From positions 208,137 to 272,136 of the forward strand of contig JAEUKI010000077.1 of NCBI GenBank assembly GCA_016793325.1: a stretch of DNA of 64,000 nt. The letters run 5' to 3'. The stretch comes from Myxococcales bacterium. GTDB lineage: Bacteria; Myxococcota_A; Polyangia; Polyangiales; Ga0077539. Shown here one piece after another: positions 23,449 through 31,399 of this stretch. The position numbers and the translations under genes are program-made. A model generated the notes under the pieces. That model saw nothing but the letters and a program-made list of their open reading frames with translations. It was not told the origin of the DNA and ran no database searches. Within the stretch, counting starts at the first letter, position 1, and every line of letters begins with the position of its first letter.

Positions 23449-24641
23449 TGGCCACGATCTACACGCTCGCGGATCTTCTCTCGCCCGAGACCGCCGCCGA
23501 TGCGCTCGATGTGCTCCTGACGGATCTCGCGAACGAGGGCTTCCCGACAACCGCCTGGGATGACTTCGATCCCATCGTCGGTCTCGTGCGCGCTGACGCT
23601 CGAGCGCTCTCGGACCTTCTGCAGCTCATCTCGAACGTTGCGCGCGCAGGGCTCGTCGAGCTCTCGCCCGGAACCGGTCCAGGATCGCCCGGCGATTGGC
23701 TCTCGCTCCTCGCGCGCAACTACGGGCTGTCGCGGTTCACGAGCACGTTCGCGCGCATCCGAGCGACCGTGACGCTCAGCCCGACGGCCTCACCGTACAC
23801 GCTCACGCCTGGCGGACTCACCATCGAGCACGTCGCCGGCGGTGCGCGCTACCGCTATTCGAGCGCGCCGGAGTTCACGGGGCTGATCGGCGCGGGCTCG
23901 TCGCTCGTCGTCGAGTTCCTCGCCGAGCTCCCGGGGACAGCGCACAACCGCGCTCTCGCGAATCTCGTCGCGCCCGTGCAGTCGATCCCAGGAATGTCGA
24001 TCGCGCTCACCGACGTGGGCAACGGGACGCCCCAAGTGATCGCTGGCGTCGACGCCGAGCGCGACGAGTCGTTGCGCGCGCGGATCCGCGGACGATGGGA
24101 CACGATCGGGCTTCAGAAAACGTCGCTCGGGCTCGAATTCCTCGCGCGAAACACGCCCTCGGTGGCCACGCCCATCACGCGCGTCGCCGTCGAAGCGACG
24201 AACCCACGCGGCCCGAACACGGTCAACGTGTTCGTCGCGACCGACGCAGGCGTCCCGGTCCCGTCCGACGTTGCGCTCGTGCGCACGTACGTTCGCGATC
24301 GCGCGTCGATCGGCTCCGACGTCGAGGTGTACGGCGCGACCGCCGCGCCCGTCTCGATCGCTGTCACGGTGCGCGCACCGAGCGCGATCGCAGCGGACGT
24401 TCAAGAAGCGCTTCGGCTCGCGATCGACCAGCTCATCCTCTCGATTCCGCTCGGCGGCAAGCTGTACTTGTCGCAGCTCATCGACGCGCTGCAGGACGAG
24501 ACGGCGGGCGTGCGCAACGTCGACGTCGCCACGCTCGTCGTGACGGCTCCGGACATGATCCCGAGCGGCCCGGACTTCGAGCTCATCGGCCCCGAGTACG
24601 TCGCTGTCGCTGCGACCCACGCCATCACGGTGCTCGGATGA
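23448..24641 (+). CDS. Baseplate J-like protein
   Basis: A 397-residue baseplate protein (Mu gp47, P2 gpJ type). Typical elements are the N-terminal helical region around LQLISNVARAGLVELSPG, a beta domain (TVTLSPTASPYTLTPGGLTI, RYRYSSAPEF), and the conserved core with GVDAERDESLRARIRGRW, NTVNVFVAT and a C-terminal segment KLYLSQLIDALQDETAGVRN. J proteins form the wedge arms that open during contraction. The ATG overlaps the gp25-like stop (TGATG). Confidence 0.9.
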   Translation: MATIYTLADLLSPETAADALDVLLTDLANEGFPTTAWDDFDPIVGLVRADARALSDLLQLISNVARAGLVELSPGTGPGSPGDWLSLLARNYGLSRFTSTFARIRATVTLSPTASPYTLTPGGLTIEHVAGGARYRYSSAPEFTGLIGAGSSLVVEFLAELPGTAHNRALANLVAPVQSIPGMSIALTDVGNGTPQVIAGVDAERDESLRARIRGRWDTIGLQKTSLGLEFLARNTPSVATPITRVAVEATNPRGPNTVNVFVATDAGVPVPSDVALVRTYVRDRASIGSDVEVYGATAAPVSIAVTVRAPSAIAADVQEALRLAIDQLILSIPLGGKLYLSQLIDALQDETAGVRNVDVATLVVTAPDMIPSGPDFELIGPEYVAVAATHAITVLG

Positions 24642-25327
24642 CGTACAAGCAATTCCAAGCGGACAGCGCGCCGCCTGCGCTGCAAGACGGTCGATGGCGC
24701 GCGCTCACCGGGACGCTCGGCGACGCGAAAGACGCCGCCGCGCAGGCCGCGAGGGACGCGGCGAAGGCGGGGCTTGTCGGTGACTGCCCCGACGACGCGC
24801 TCGGGCACCACGCGCGGGAGCGCTCGCTCGAGCGACTCCCCACCGAAACCGCTGCGCAACACCGAGCTCGGCTCGTGGCCGCGGCGACGGCGCTCGAGCT
24901 CGTCGGCACCGAGGCGGGACTGCTCGCAGCGCTGACGGCGATCGGCTACGGCACGCCGACGATTCACACTGCGATCGGCGCGGCGCCCCCGTGGTGGGTC
25001 GGCGCGTGGCCTCCCGAGAGCGAGGGTAACCGGCCGCCGTCGTGGGTCGGCGCGTGGCCAGTGCTCGCGGGCGATGTTTCGAGCTGGCCCTCGAGGTTCT
25101 GGGTGAACCTCGAAAACACCGTGTGGGGCAACGAAACGTGGAACGGCGGCCGAGCGTGGGGCGAGGCTGGTTTTACGTGGGGTTCGAACGCAACACCGGC
25201 GCAAGTGCAGCTCGTGAAGCGAGTCATCAAACGATGGCGGCCGGCGCACTGCGTATGCATTGGCGTGTTCGTGGAGCTCACGACGGGAACGCGGATTTTC
25301 TGGCCAACGTGGCCGCACGAGGTGTGA
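24638..25327 (+). CDS. Tail protein I/gp48-like
   Basis: A 229-residue protein following baseplate J, the place of Mu gp48 and P2 gpI, which link the baseplate to the fibres. The N-terminal helical part (ALGHHARERSLERLPTETAAQH, then LVGTEAGLLAALTAIGYG) is followed by a Trp-rich region with two copies of a WVGAWP-type motif and VWGNETWNGGRAWGEAGFTWG. The C-terminal segment KRVIKRWRPAHCVCIGVFVEL matches the typical end of the family. It overlaps the J stop by 4 bp. Confidence 0.75.
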   Translation: MTYKQFQADSAPPALQDGRWRALTGTLGDAKDAAAQAARDAAKAGLVGDCPDDALGHHARERSLERLPTETAAQHRARLVAAATALELVGTEAGLLAALTAIGYGTPTIHTAIGAAPPWWVGAWPPESEGNRPPSWVGAWPVLAGDVSSWPSRFWVNLENTVWGNETWNGGRAWGEAGFTWGSNATPAQVQLVKRVIKRWRPAHCVCIGVFVELTTGTRIFWPTWPHEV

Positions 25328-25330
25328 AAA

Positions 25331-26182
25331 ATGCCGGGACCATCGCTCACAGAATCAAGGCTCTTCGAGAGCGTGACGGCGCCGCCAGCGGACGGCGACG
25401 ACGTTGCGGTTTCGGCCGGAGCCGCGCCGTTTCGCGACAACTTCATGCAGAAGATGGCCGCGCGTGACTCGTACCTTTTCAACGGCCCGCACCACGGCTT
25501 TCTCGATCACGTGCGCGCCGAAGTGACGGCGAGCGGGACAGATCGAACGTGGGTTCTTCGCGGCGTGCGCGCGTTCGCCGCGGAGCAAACGGACAGCTCG
25601 ATCAATCGACTCTCGCTCGGCGCCGGCGCTTCGCTCGCGCTCACCGGACTGAGCGCGTCGACTTGGTATTATGTGTACGGATTCAACAACGGCGGAGTGA
25701 TCGGACTCGAAGCGTCGCTCACGACGCCGGACGGAGCGCTCCGCTTTTCGAGCGGATCCGGTACGCGCGTGTACCTCGGTTGTTTCCGCACGGACACGGC
25801 CGGCCGTGCGATCCCGATGGTTCAGAACGGCCGCCACTACACGTTCCGCGATGGGTTCACCGGACTCTCGGGAACGCCACTCGAGCTCGGATCGACCAGC
25901 GGCGCGCCGGTCGCAGTCGACGCGCGTGTTCCGCCGCACGTCAACGTTGCGAGGGTCCGCTTTGGCACGGGGCTTGTTGGCGGCGCGGTCTCTTCAACCC
26001 GGAGCGCCGGCGTGCGCGTCGTTGGCGACGTGAACCTCACCGGCATTCATCAGTGGCGCACGACGACATCGCCGGAAGCGCATTTCGACTGCACAGACAT
26101 TGTTGTTGTCGGCGGTCAAATCGAGCTCGCTGGCGATGCTGAAGTGTTCGTTGTGGCGACGCTCTTGGGCTTCACGGAGTGA
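25331..26182 (+). CDS. Tail fibre-like protein
   Basis: A 283-residue protein rich in Gly, Ser, Thr and short strands, with no cysteine pattern. The N-terminal 40 residues could attach to the baseplate; the rest contains aromatic-rich strands (STWYYVYGFNNGGVIGLEA, TRVYLGCFRTDTAG, RHYTFRDGFTGL) of the type found in receptor-binding domains. It lies between the tail protein I-like gene and a larger fibre, so it is probably part of the host-recognition apparatus. No family signature was recognised. Confidence 0.65.
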   Translation: MPGPSLTESRLFESVTAPPADGDDVAVSAGAAPFRDNFMQKMAARDSYLFNGPHHGFLDHVRAEVTASGTDRTWVLRGVRAFAAEQTDSSINRLSLGAGASLALTGLSASTWYYVYGFNNGGVIGLEASLTTPDGALRFSSGSGTRVYLGCFRTDTAGRAIPMVQNGRHYTFRDGFTGLSGTPLELGSTSGAPVAVDARVPPHVNVARVRFGTGLVGGAVSSTRSAGVRVVGDVNLTGIHQWRTTTSPEAHFDCTDIVVVGGQIELAGDAEVFVVATLLGFTE

Positions 26183-26184
26183 CG

Positions 26185-27747
26185 ATGACCACCCTTCGCA
26201 AATACGGCCGCGGCTTGAAGCTCGCCGCGCGGATTCTCTACGTCGAACTCTTCGGCAAGCCGTTGAAGGACTCGACGACGGCGCCGACGGATGGGCAAGT
26301 TCTGCGCTACGTCGCCGCGGATGACGCGTGGTCGCCAGGAACGGTCAGCGGCGGCGGATCGCTCCCCGCTGGCACGAACGGCGGCGTGCTCGCGCACGCA
26401 TCGAGCACTTGGGCGTCAACCGCTGCAGGCACGTCGGGGCAACTCCTGCGCTCGAACGGCGCGAGTGCGCCCTCGTGGGTGACGCTCGCGGCGAGCGACG
26501 TGGGCGCGATCGCCGCGCCGGGATCGCCGATCAACGGCGGGCTGCTCTACTACGCCGGCTCGTGGCTCTCGACGGGCGCGGGATCGCTGCGTCAACCGCT
26601 ACTCTCGGGCGGCGGTGCGATCGCGCCTGCATTTGGCGCCGACGTCGTACCGCTGACACAACGGATCGAGGACGGCGTCACGAGCGCCGTGTCCACCTGT
26701 GCGACGATCGCGCACGACACAACCGGTGGCCCAGGTTCCGACGGCATCGGCGCACGGTGCGTGCTTCGAGCTCGCAACGGCTCCAGCGCCATGACCGACG
26801 CGGCCTCGATCGACGGCGTGTTGACGACGGCCGCGGGAGGCGCGGAGGTCGGGGCGCTCGACGTGCGCGCGCGATCGGCCTCGACGCTCGTACACGTTGC
26901 GAGGTTTGCCGCGTCGAGCATCGGGATGTTCGCGACGACAGCCGTGAACGTTTCCGATGCCGGCACGAACACGGCGCTCACTGCGTTCACCGTCAACAGG
27001 GCGACGATCAACACCGCGGCGAACGGCATCGCAGCGCGCGTTTCGTTTCGCGTGCAGGACTCGGGCGGCGCGCTCGAGGACGCTGTCTACCTCGATGGCG
27101 TGCTCACGAACGCGGGCAACGGCACCGAGGCCTCTGCGTTCGACGTGCACACGCGCACGGGCGGCGCTGCAGCTCGCCGCGTCGCGCGTGTGACGGCCGC
27201 CGGCGGCCTCATGCTCGGCGCCGCGGTCACTCAAGACCCTGGCGTCGGCGGTATCGCGATTCCACCGACGACGGGGCTCTACATCGAGTCGGGCGGCACG
27301 CTCTACAACGCCGTCGGCGTGTTCGGCGGATCCGCGATGAGTTTCGGCTCGGGCGCGTTCAACGTCACCATCGCGGCCTTCGCGCTGACGATCTCGTCCG
27401 GCGGCGGAACGGTGGTTTCGGGCGGATTCCTGGACCTCGCCGCAGGATTCCGCCGCCGAGTCACCACGGTTTCGAACGCGAACCACACCGTCACGAGCGG
27501 GCAATCGGTGATCGACATCACCGGACTCTCGGCGGCGCGCACAGTGACGGGGCCCGCGGCTGCCAACGGCACCATCGTGACGATTACGAACACCGACGGG
27601 AGTGCGACCGGCGCGAACACGATCACGTTTGCGCCCGCAACGGGCACGGTGAACGGTGCCGCGACGCACGTCGCGGTGAACGCGGCCTACGGCTCCTGCA
27701 CGTACTACTGCAACGGCACCAACTGGACCGTGATTGCGAAGGTGTGA
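26185..27747 (+). CDS. Large tail fibre/receptor-binding protein with internal repeats
   Basis: A 520-residue protein. ATG at 26185 is favoured because GGAG lies 6 bases before it (GTG at 26179 is possible). After an attachment region (GLKLAARILYVELFGKPL) it has a Gly/Ala/Ser-rich shaft and two tandem copies of a module of about 85 residues, each with a GIxARxxxR start, a (S/L)DGVLT and an FDV/LDV strand. The end (HTVTSGQSVIDITGLSAAR, ITNTDGSATGANTITFAP, CTYYCNGTNWTVI) is a common terminal domain of phage fibres. It is the longest fibre gene and probably sets host range. Confidence 0.8.
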   Translation: MTTLRKYGRGLKLAARILYVELFGKPLKDSTTAPTDGQVLRYVAADDAWSPGTVSGGGSLPAGTNGGVLAHASSTWASTAAGTSGQLLRSNGASAPSWVTLAASDVGAIAAPGSPINGGLLYYAGSWLSTGAGSLRQPLLSGGGAIAPAFGADVVPLTQRIEDGVTSAVSTCATIAHDTTGGPGSDGIGARCVLRARNGSSAMTDAASIDGVLTTAAGGAEVGALDVRARSASTLVHVARFAASSIGMFATTAVNVSDAGTNTALTAFTVNRATINTAANGIAARVSFRVQDSGGALEDAVYLDGVLTNAGNGTEASAFDVHTRTGGAAARRVARVTAAGGLMLGAAVTQDPGVGGIAIPPTTGLYIESGGTLYNAVGVFGGSAMSFGSGAFNVTIAAFALTISSGGGTVVSGGFLDLAAGFRRRVTTVSNANHTVTSGQSVIDITGLSAARTVTGPAAANGTIVTITNTDGSATGANTITFAPATGTVNGAATHVAVNAAYGSCTYYCNGTNWTVIAKV

Positions 27748-27749
27748 CC

Positions 27750-27995
27750 ATGCCCAAGACCAAGACAATCTCCCGCACCGCCACCGCGCCCGATCTCCCG
27801 CCCGAGGGAACGCAGGTGATTCTCACCGTCCGCGATGGCGTGTGGGTCGCCGCGGTCACCGTCCCAGTCGAAGAGTTCGGGCTTCCGCAGACGGTGCGGC
27901 CAGCGGACCTCGCGAACGACGCGCAACGCACGCGCGTCACGAACGCGCTCGAGAACGTCTACGACGCCGCGATGCGTGGCGCCGGATTCGCGTGA
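27750..27995 (+). CDS. Small hypothetical late protein
   Basis: An 81-residue protein, one beta-rich half (TQVILTVRDGVWVAAVTVPVEEF) and one helical half (ANDAQRTRVTNALENVYDAAM). It follows the fibre gene by 2 bases and precedes the lysis genes. It may be a fibre assembly factor or a small structural protein; nothing in the sequence selects between these. Confidence 0.5.
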   Translation: MPKTKTISRTATAPDLPPEGTQVILTVRDGVWVAAVTVPVEEFGLPQTVRPADLANDAQRTRVTNALENVYDAAMRGAGFA

Positions 27996-28082
27996 GCAAC
28001 ACGCACACGTAATCAACTCTCGCTCGAGCGCCCCGCGCGCACGCCGAGCGAGTCACCGCGCGCACCACACAGGAGACACAAC

Positions 28083-28862
28083 ATGCCCGAGTCCACCGAG
28101 GGCCAGCCGTCGGCTGCGCCCGCTCCGTCGTCCATTCCCCCCGCGCGCGATCCGTCGCCGGGCGTGCGCGTCACCCAACAGATTCGCGAGGCGCTCACGG
28201 ATCTCGGCGGGCTCGCGCTCGCCGCGTACCTCGTGCACCGCGGCGCGATCACCGGACTGCACGCTCTCTACTTCGCGGTCGTGCTGTTGCTCCCGTCGCC
28301 GGTGTTGCTCCGCGTCGCGAAGATCATCGGCGCGCGCAGCGGATCCGCCGGCGCCGGTGTCGCGGTGGCGCTGCTCAGCGCGAGCGCCGCGTGGGCGCAC
28401 ACGAAGGTCTACGCCGTCGGCGCCGCGGGCGTGCTCGGCCTCGCTGCATGCCTCGGCGGGTGCTCGGGCGCGACGCCGCACGTTCAGGCGATCTCGCCCT
28501 CGATCGTGCAGCGCGAGGGCTACGGGACGTGTGCCGAGACCGGGGGAAAGATCGAGGTCCCCCACGCGGGCGTCGTCGCGTTGCTCACGAGCGTTTGCTG
28601 GCGACCGATGGACGCGGGCATCGTGAGCGACGCGGGCATTCCCTCGGAGCCCGACGCGGCGGCCGCGGTGCCCGACGCGATCAAGCCCGAGGGCGTTGCG
28701 GCGCTCGTGCTCGATGGGTGGATCCGCGGACAGTGCACCGTCCCGGTGTTCGCGCAGGGAGCGAAGACGCTCGCGGACCTCGACCCGATACGCTGCGCAG
28801 TGACGGCGCCCGGCGATCGGCTCACCGTGTTCCGACGCGGGCAACGGTGGGTGACTCGATGA
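28083..28862 (+). CDS. Putative holin with lipoprotein-like C-terminal part
   Basis: A 259-residue protein behind an AGGAGA site. Residues of about 1-30 are a disordered Pro/Ser segment, followed by three hydrophobic segments at about 40-54, 60-78 and 87-128 (DLGGLALAAYLVH, ALYFAVVLLLPSPVLL, AGVAVALLSASAAW with VYAVGAAGVLGLAACLGGC). A polar region of about 125 residues with several cysteines and an Asp/Ala-rich linker (DAGIVSDAGIPSEPDAAAA) follows. The AACLGGC context resembles a lipobox. Its place immediately before the endolysin suggests holin or holin/spanin function. The combination is unusual. Confidence 0.55.
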   Translation: MPESTEGQPSAAPAPSSIPPARDPSPGVRVTQQIREALTDLGGLALAAYLVHRGAITGLHALYFAVVLLLPSPVLLRVAKIIGARSGSAGAGVAVALLSASAAWAHTKVYAVGAAGVLGLAACLGGCSGATPHVQAISPSIVQREGYGTCAETGGKIEVPHAGVVALLTSVCWRPMDAGIVSDAGIPSEPDAAAAVPDAIKPEGVAALVLDGWIRGQCTVPVFAQGAKTLADLDPIRCAVTAPGDRLTVFRRGQRWVTR

Positions 28863-29653
28863 GCATCGTGCTCGGCGGCATCGCGCACGAGGTCGAGGGC
28901 CTTCGCTCCGTCTCGTATCTCGACGATCCGAAGATCGCTCCGCGCATCACCGACAGCGACGCGCGAAAGCGTCGCGTTCGATCGGTGATCGTGCACACCA
29001 CGTCGGGCACGTGCCGCGCTGGGAAGGTGAAGCCCGGCCGCCTCGCGACTGACGACCGCGCGGGCGTTCTCGCTCGCTACCAGACGCGCACCGCGCGCCG
29101 CGTGTCGTGGGACTACACCGTCGGCCGCGATGGCGTGGTGATCGCGCAGAACGATCCGGTCGAGCGCTACTCGTGGCACGCGACCGCGTGGAACCCCATC
29201 TCGGTGGGCATCGAGCTCGTGCAGGACGCCGACGGGACGCTCTACGAAGAGCAGCTCGGCGCGCTCGTGCTTCTCGTCGACGAGCTCACCCGCCGACTGC
29301 GGATCCAACGGCAGCTCGCGTGGGTCGGCGACGCCCCGGTGCTCTCGCAGCTCGCGCGCGCCGACGAGAAGGGAGCGAAGGGCGTCGACATGGTGGGCGT
29401 GTTCGCGCACGTTCACAACACGCTGAGCCGCGGCGCCGGCGATCCTGGGCCCGCTCCGTTCCGCGCGCTCCGCGCCGCGGGCTACGAGGGCTTCGACTTC
29501 GCCGCCGGCGCGGACCGCTCGACCTGGCGCGAGCGACAGCGCGCGCTCGGGATCGCAGCGGACGGCATCGCGCTCGACGACACGTGCGCCGCGCTGGAGC
29601 GCTCGGGCCGCGCGTGTGGGCTCTGGGTGCCCCGTCCGGGGGACGCGCCGTGA
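28859..29653 (+). CDS. N-acetylmuramoyl-L-alanine amidase (endolysin)
   Basis: A 264-residue peptidoglycan hydrolase of the Amidase_2 (PGRP-like) family, expected to cut the bond between muramic acid and the stem peptide at the end of the lytic cycle. Zinc-site and active-site regions are visible: His in VIVHTTSG, the DYTVGRDGVV strand, SWHATAWN, GIELVQ, and the late HVHNTLSRGAGDPGPAPF with His and Asp ligands. No signal peptide is seen, so release through the preceding holin candidate is expected. ATG overlaps the upstream stop codon. Confidence 0.9.
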   Translation: MSIVLGGIAHEVEGLRSVSYLDDPKIAPRITDSDARKRRVRSVIVHTTSGTCRAGKVKPGRLATDDRAGVLARYQTRTARRVSWDYTVGRDGVVIAQNDPVERYSWHATAWNPISVGIELVQDADGTLYEEQLGALVLLVDELTRRLRIQRQLAWVGDAPVLSQLARADEKGAKGVDMVGVFAHVHNTLSRGAGDPGPAPFRALRAAGYEGFDFAAGADRSTWRERQRALGIAADGIALDDTCAALERSGRACGLWVPRPGDAP

Positions 29654-30078
29654 GCGACGCCGACACGCCAGTGTGGCGGCTGATGCTCAAGCCGATGGTG
29701 GTGCACCTGTCAGCGCTCTACTTCGGTTGCCCCGTGTACCTCGTCGGCGGAGCGATGACGCAGGACGATCCGCGCGACATCGACCTCGCGCTCGTTCTGC
29801 CCGATGACCTGTTCGTCGCGTGCTACAGCGACCGACGCGACGCATGGGACGCGACGAAGACGGCCGCGGCCGTCGACGATTGGATTGCGGTGCACATGGG
29901 GGTCAAGTGCTCTGAGCCACCGAGGCTCTGGTACCGCTGGGCCGTCGACTGCGCGAAGCACTCGCGACAGCTCACGCTCGCGTTGCACCGCCGCGTGGAC
30001 TTCAAGGTCCAGCCTGAGACGCTCGCGAAGATCAAAGAGACACGCCCTCGCGAACTCATCGCGCAGGTGATCCCATGA
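29650..30078 (+). CDS. Nucleotidyltransferase-like protein
   Basis: A 142-residue protein with a minimal nucleotidyltransferase core: hydrophobic strand CPVYLVGGAM, then RDIDLALVLPD, that is GGA followed by a DxD pair at the expected distance (about residues 34-49). The remainder is helical and basic at the end. GTG at 29650 overlaps the endolysin stop. Lysis-cassette-distal genes in prophages are often cargo, and small NTases of this kind appear as toxin, antitoxin or resistance-like modules. It overlaps the next small gene by 4 bp, suggesting a paired function. Confidence 0.6.
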   Translation: MSDADTPVWRLMLKPMVVHLSALYFGCPVYLVGGAMTQDDPRDIDLALVLPDDLFVACYSDRRDAWDATKTAAAVDDWIAVHMGVKCSEPPRLWYRWAVDCAKHSRQLTLALHRRVDFKVQPETLAKIKETRPRELIAQVIP

Positions 30079-30359
30079 CGCATCGAACGAACGAACCGCC
30101 CTCGCTCGCCGAGGCCGCGCGGGAGCTCACAGAGCCCCGTGTGCTCCGCGAGCTCGGGCACTTCGGCTACGACTGCCGCACGCGCGACGAGCTCGCCGCC
30201 GTGCTCGAGCGCGCCGCGGTGCACGCGGTTCGCGCGAGCGACGGGTACGCAGCGCTCGGGCGCTACGACCTCGCGGCCGAGCGCAGGGAGCGAGCGCGGG
30301 AGCTGCGGCGGTGGGCCGCGGCGCTGCGCGTGGTGCACGAGAGCGAAATCGCAGGCTGA
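30075..30359 (+). CDS. Small helical partner of the nucleotidyltransferase-like gene
   Basis: A 94-residue, entirely helical, Arg/Glu/Ala-rich protein (LAEAARELTEPRVLRELGHFG, ERAAVHAVRASDGYAALGRYDLAAERRERARELRRW). It overlaps the previous gene by 4 bp and is the last prophage gene before the terminator. HEPN- and MNT-type pairs combine one helical and one NTase-fold protein, but no HEPN RxxxxH motif is visible here, so that relationship is not supported. Its function is unknown. Confidence 0.5.
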   Translation: MTHRTNEPPSLAEAARELTEPRVLRELGHFGYDCRTRDELAAVLERAAVHAVRASDGYAALGRYDLAAERRERARELRRWAAALRVVHESEIAG

Positions 30360-30436
30360 ATCGCTCCCGAGCGCGCGGAACGCAGCGTTTTCGAGAGAGC
30401 TCGATTCGCGAGCTAAATCGCAGGAAATACGAACGA

Positions 30437-30480
30437 CGAAGCCCCGGGGCCCGTGAGGGTCGCCGGGGCTTTCGTGTTTC
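30437..30480 (+). terminator. Rho-independent terminator of the late operon
   Basis: Arms 30439-30447 (AAGCCCCGG) and 30463-30471 (CCGGGGCTT) form a 9-bp GC-rich stem with a 15-nt loop, followed by TTCGTGTTTC. It lies 80 bases after the last prophage gene and faces the same way. Together with the tRNA fragment about 100 bases on, it closes the element. The intervening sequence holds no gene; a minor AGCTCG/CGAGCT inverted repeat lies at 30398-30414. Confidence 0.8.
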
Positions 30481-30578
30481 TACGGTCATCCCGCGCGCCG
30501 CCGTGACACATGCGTGACAGTCGCAGCCTCGCCGCTCGTTTCCCGCGACTTTTTCGGCGCAGGAAGCGACGCCCCGGA

Positions 30579-30626
30579 GGAATCATAATCCCAAGGTCGT
30601 TGGTTCAAGTCCGACCGCCGGCACCC
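30579..30626 (+). other. Prophage attachment site: displaced tRNA 3' fragment (anticodon CAT)
   Basis: The sequence folds as the 3' half of a tRNA: anticodon loop 30582-30588 with CAT at 30584-30586, stem strand TCCCA, variable loop, T stem GTTGG (30599-30603) with loop TTCAAGT and CCGAC, acceptor strand CGCCGGC (30616-30622) and discriminator A at 30623. No 5' half (expected acceptor GCCGGCG) is found upstream, and only 3 of 5 anticodon-stem pairs form, so identity to the tRNA begins near 30579. A tRNA-targeting integrase leaves such a fragment at the integrase-distal end. The intact tRNA, Met or Ile(CAT), should lie left of the window. Confidence 0.82.
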
Positions 30627-30640
30627 AAGAGAAACCGATT

Positions 30641-30670
30641 CGCCGCAGTACCCCTGCGGCGTTTTCGTTT
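30641..30670 (+). terminator. Terminator of the original host tRNA
   Basis: A perfect 8-bp stem, CGCCGCAG (30641-30648) with CTGCGGCG (30654-30661), and a 5-nt loop, followed by TTTTCGTTT. It stands 18 bases after the tRNA fragment, as expected for the native tRNA transcript terminator now separated from its gene by the prophage. No other feature is seen from here to 30760. Confidence 0.8.
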
Positions 30671-30760
30671 CTCCCGTCCCGTCCTCACGACGAAGCCGTC
30701 CGCGCGGCTCGCGCATCCTCGGTCGCTCGCTCTCCGAGGAACCTCGCCGACGCTTCCCGC

Positions 30761-31399
30761 TCACGCGAAGCGCGATCGTATCCCTCGGAGCTCGTCCGCG
30801 CTCCTCGCGTACTCCAGCCACTTGCCGTCGACCTCGATCGCGTCGCGCATCGCCCGCTCGGCCTCGTCCCATCGCTCGAGCGCGCAGAGCACCTCGGCCA
30901 TCGAGCACTCGTAGGTTCCGTCGTTCGGCGTCACGGCCTCGGCGCTGTGCTCGACGGCGACGCGAAGGTCCTCGAGCGCCTCGTCGAGCTGCCCGCGTTG
31001 CAGATAGATCATCGCGCGGTTGTTGCGCGACTCCGGTGAGCGCGGGTTGCGTTCGATCGCCCGGTGGTAGTCCGCGAGCGCTTCTTCGATCTCGCCGAGG
31101 CACTTGAAGAACAACGCGCGATCGTGAAACACGCCGTAGCTGTCGAACCCGAGCGCGATCGCGCGCGCATAGTCGTCGAGCGCTTCGTCGCGTGTCCCTT
31201 CGTGCCCTCGAGCGTTGGCGCGAAGGTAGTAGTAGTACCCGACGGACGGAGCGAGCGCGATCGCTTCGGTAAGCGCAGCAGCAGCCGCCGCGTAGTCGCC
31301 GTTCGCTGTGTGACTGCGCGCTTGCTCCTCGTACGAACGCGCACGCACGGTGTCTTCTTCGACGGACGCTCGAGACTCGTCTTCTGCTTCGACTGGCAT
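30761..31399 (-). CDS. TPR-repeat protein
   Basis: A 212-residue soluble protein made of about five tetratricopeptide repeats: AAAAALTEAIALAPSVGYYY, DEALDDYARAIALGFDSYGV, EEALADYHRAIERNPRSPE, DEALEDLRVAVEHSAEA and WDEAERAMRDAIEVDGKW. ATG at 31399 starts an acidic leader of about 25 residues; reading further upstream in this frame gives unlikely Arg-rich sequence. TPRs mediate protein-protein contacts; the partner is not evident. It is the first host gene right of the prophage and stands alone. Confidence 0.8.
   Translation of the reverse strand: MPVEAEDESRASVEEDTVRARSYEEQARSHTANGDYAAAAAALTEAIALAPSVGYYYYLRANARGHEGTRDEALDDYARAIALGFDSYGVFHDRALFFKCLGEIEEALADYHRAIERNPRSPESRNNRAMIYLQRGQLDEALEDLRVAVEHSAEAVTPNDGTYECSMAEVLCALERWDEAERAMRDAIEVDGKWLEYARSADELRGIRSRFA

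Larger units (their letters stand above)
1..30626. mobile_element. Prophage, Mu-like head and contractile tail (left end outside window)
   Basis: A continuous block of phage genes runs from divergent repressors through replication, packaging, head, tail, baseplate, fibre and lysis genes, nearly all on the plus strand with 4-base stop/start overlaps. The head genes (DUF935 portal, gpT capsid, DUF1320, gpG) are of the phage Mu kind. No Mu-type transposase is seen, and the right boundary is a displaced tRNA 3' fragment, so integration by a tRNA-targeting recombinase is inferred. The integrase should lie beyond the left edge. All structural genes appear intact, so the element may be functional. 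Confidence 0.9.

Noticed and set aside
26185..27747. Diversity-generating retroelement acting on the tail fibre
   Set aside because: No reverse transcriptase gene or template/variable repeat pair is visible in the window.
30075..30359. HEPN partner of an MNT-type antitoxin
   Set aside because: The helical protein next to the NTase-like gene lacks an RxxxxH motif, so a HEPN/MNT pair is not supported.
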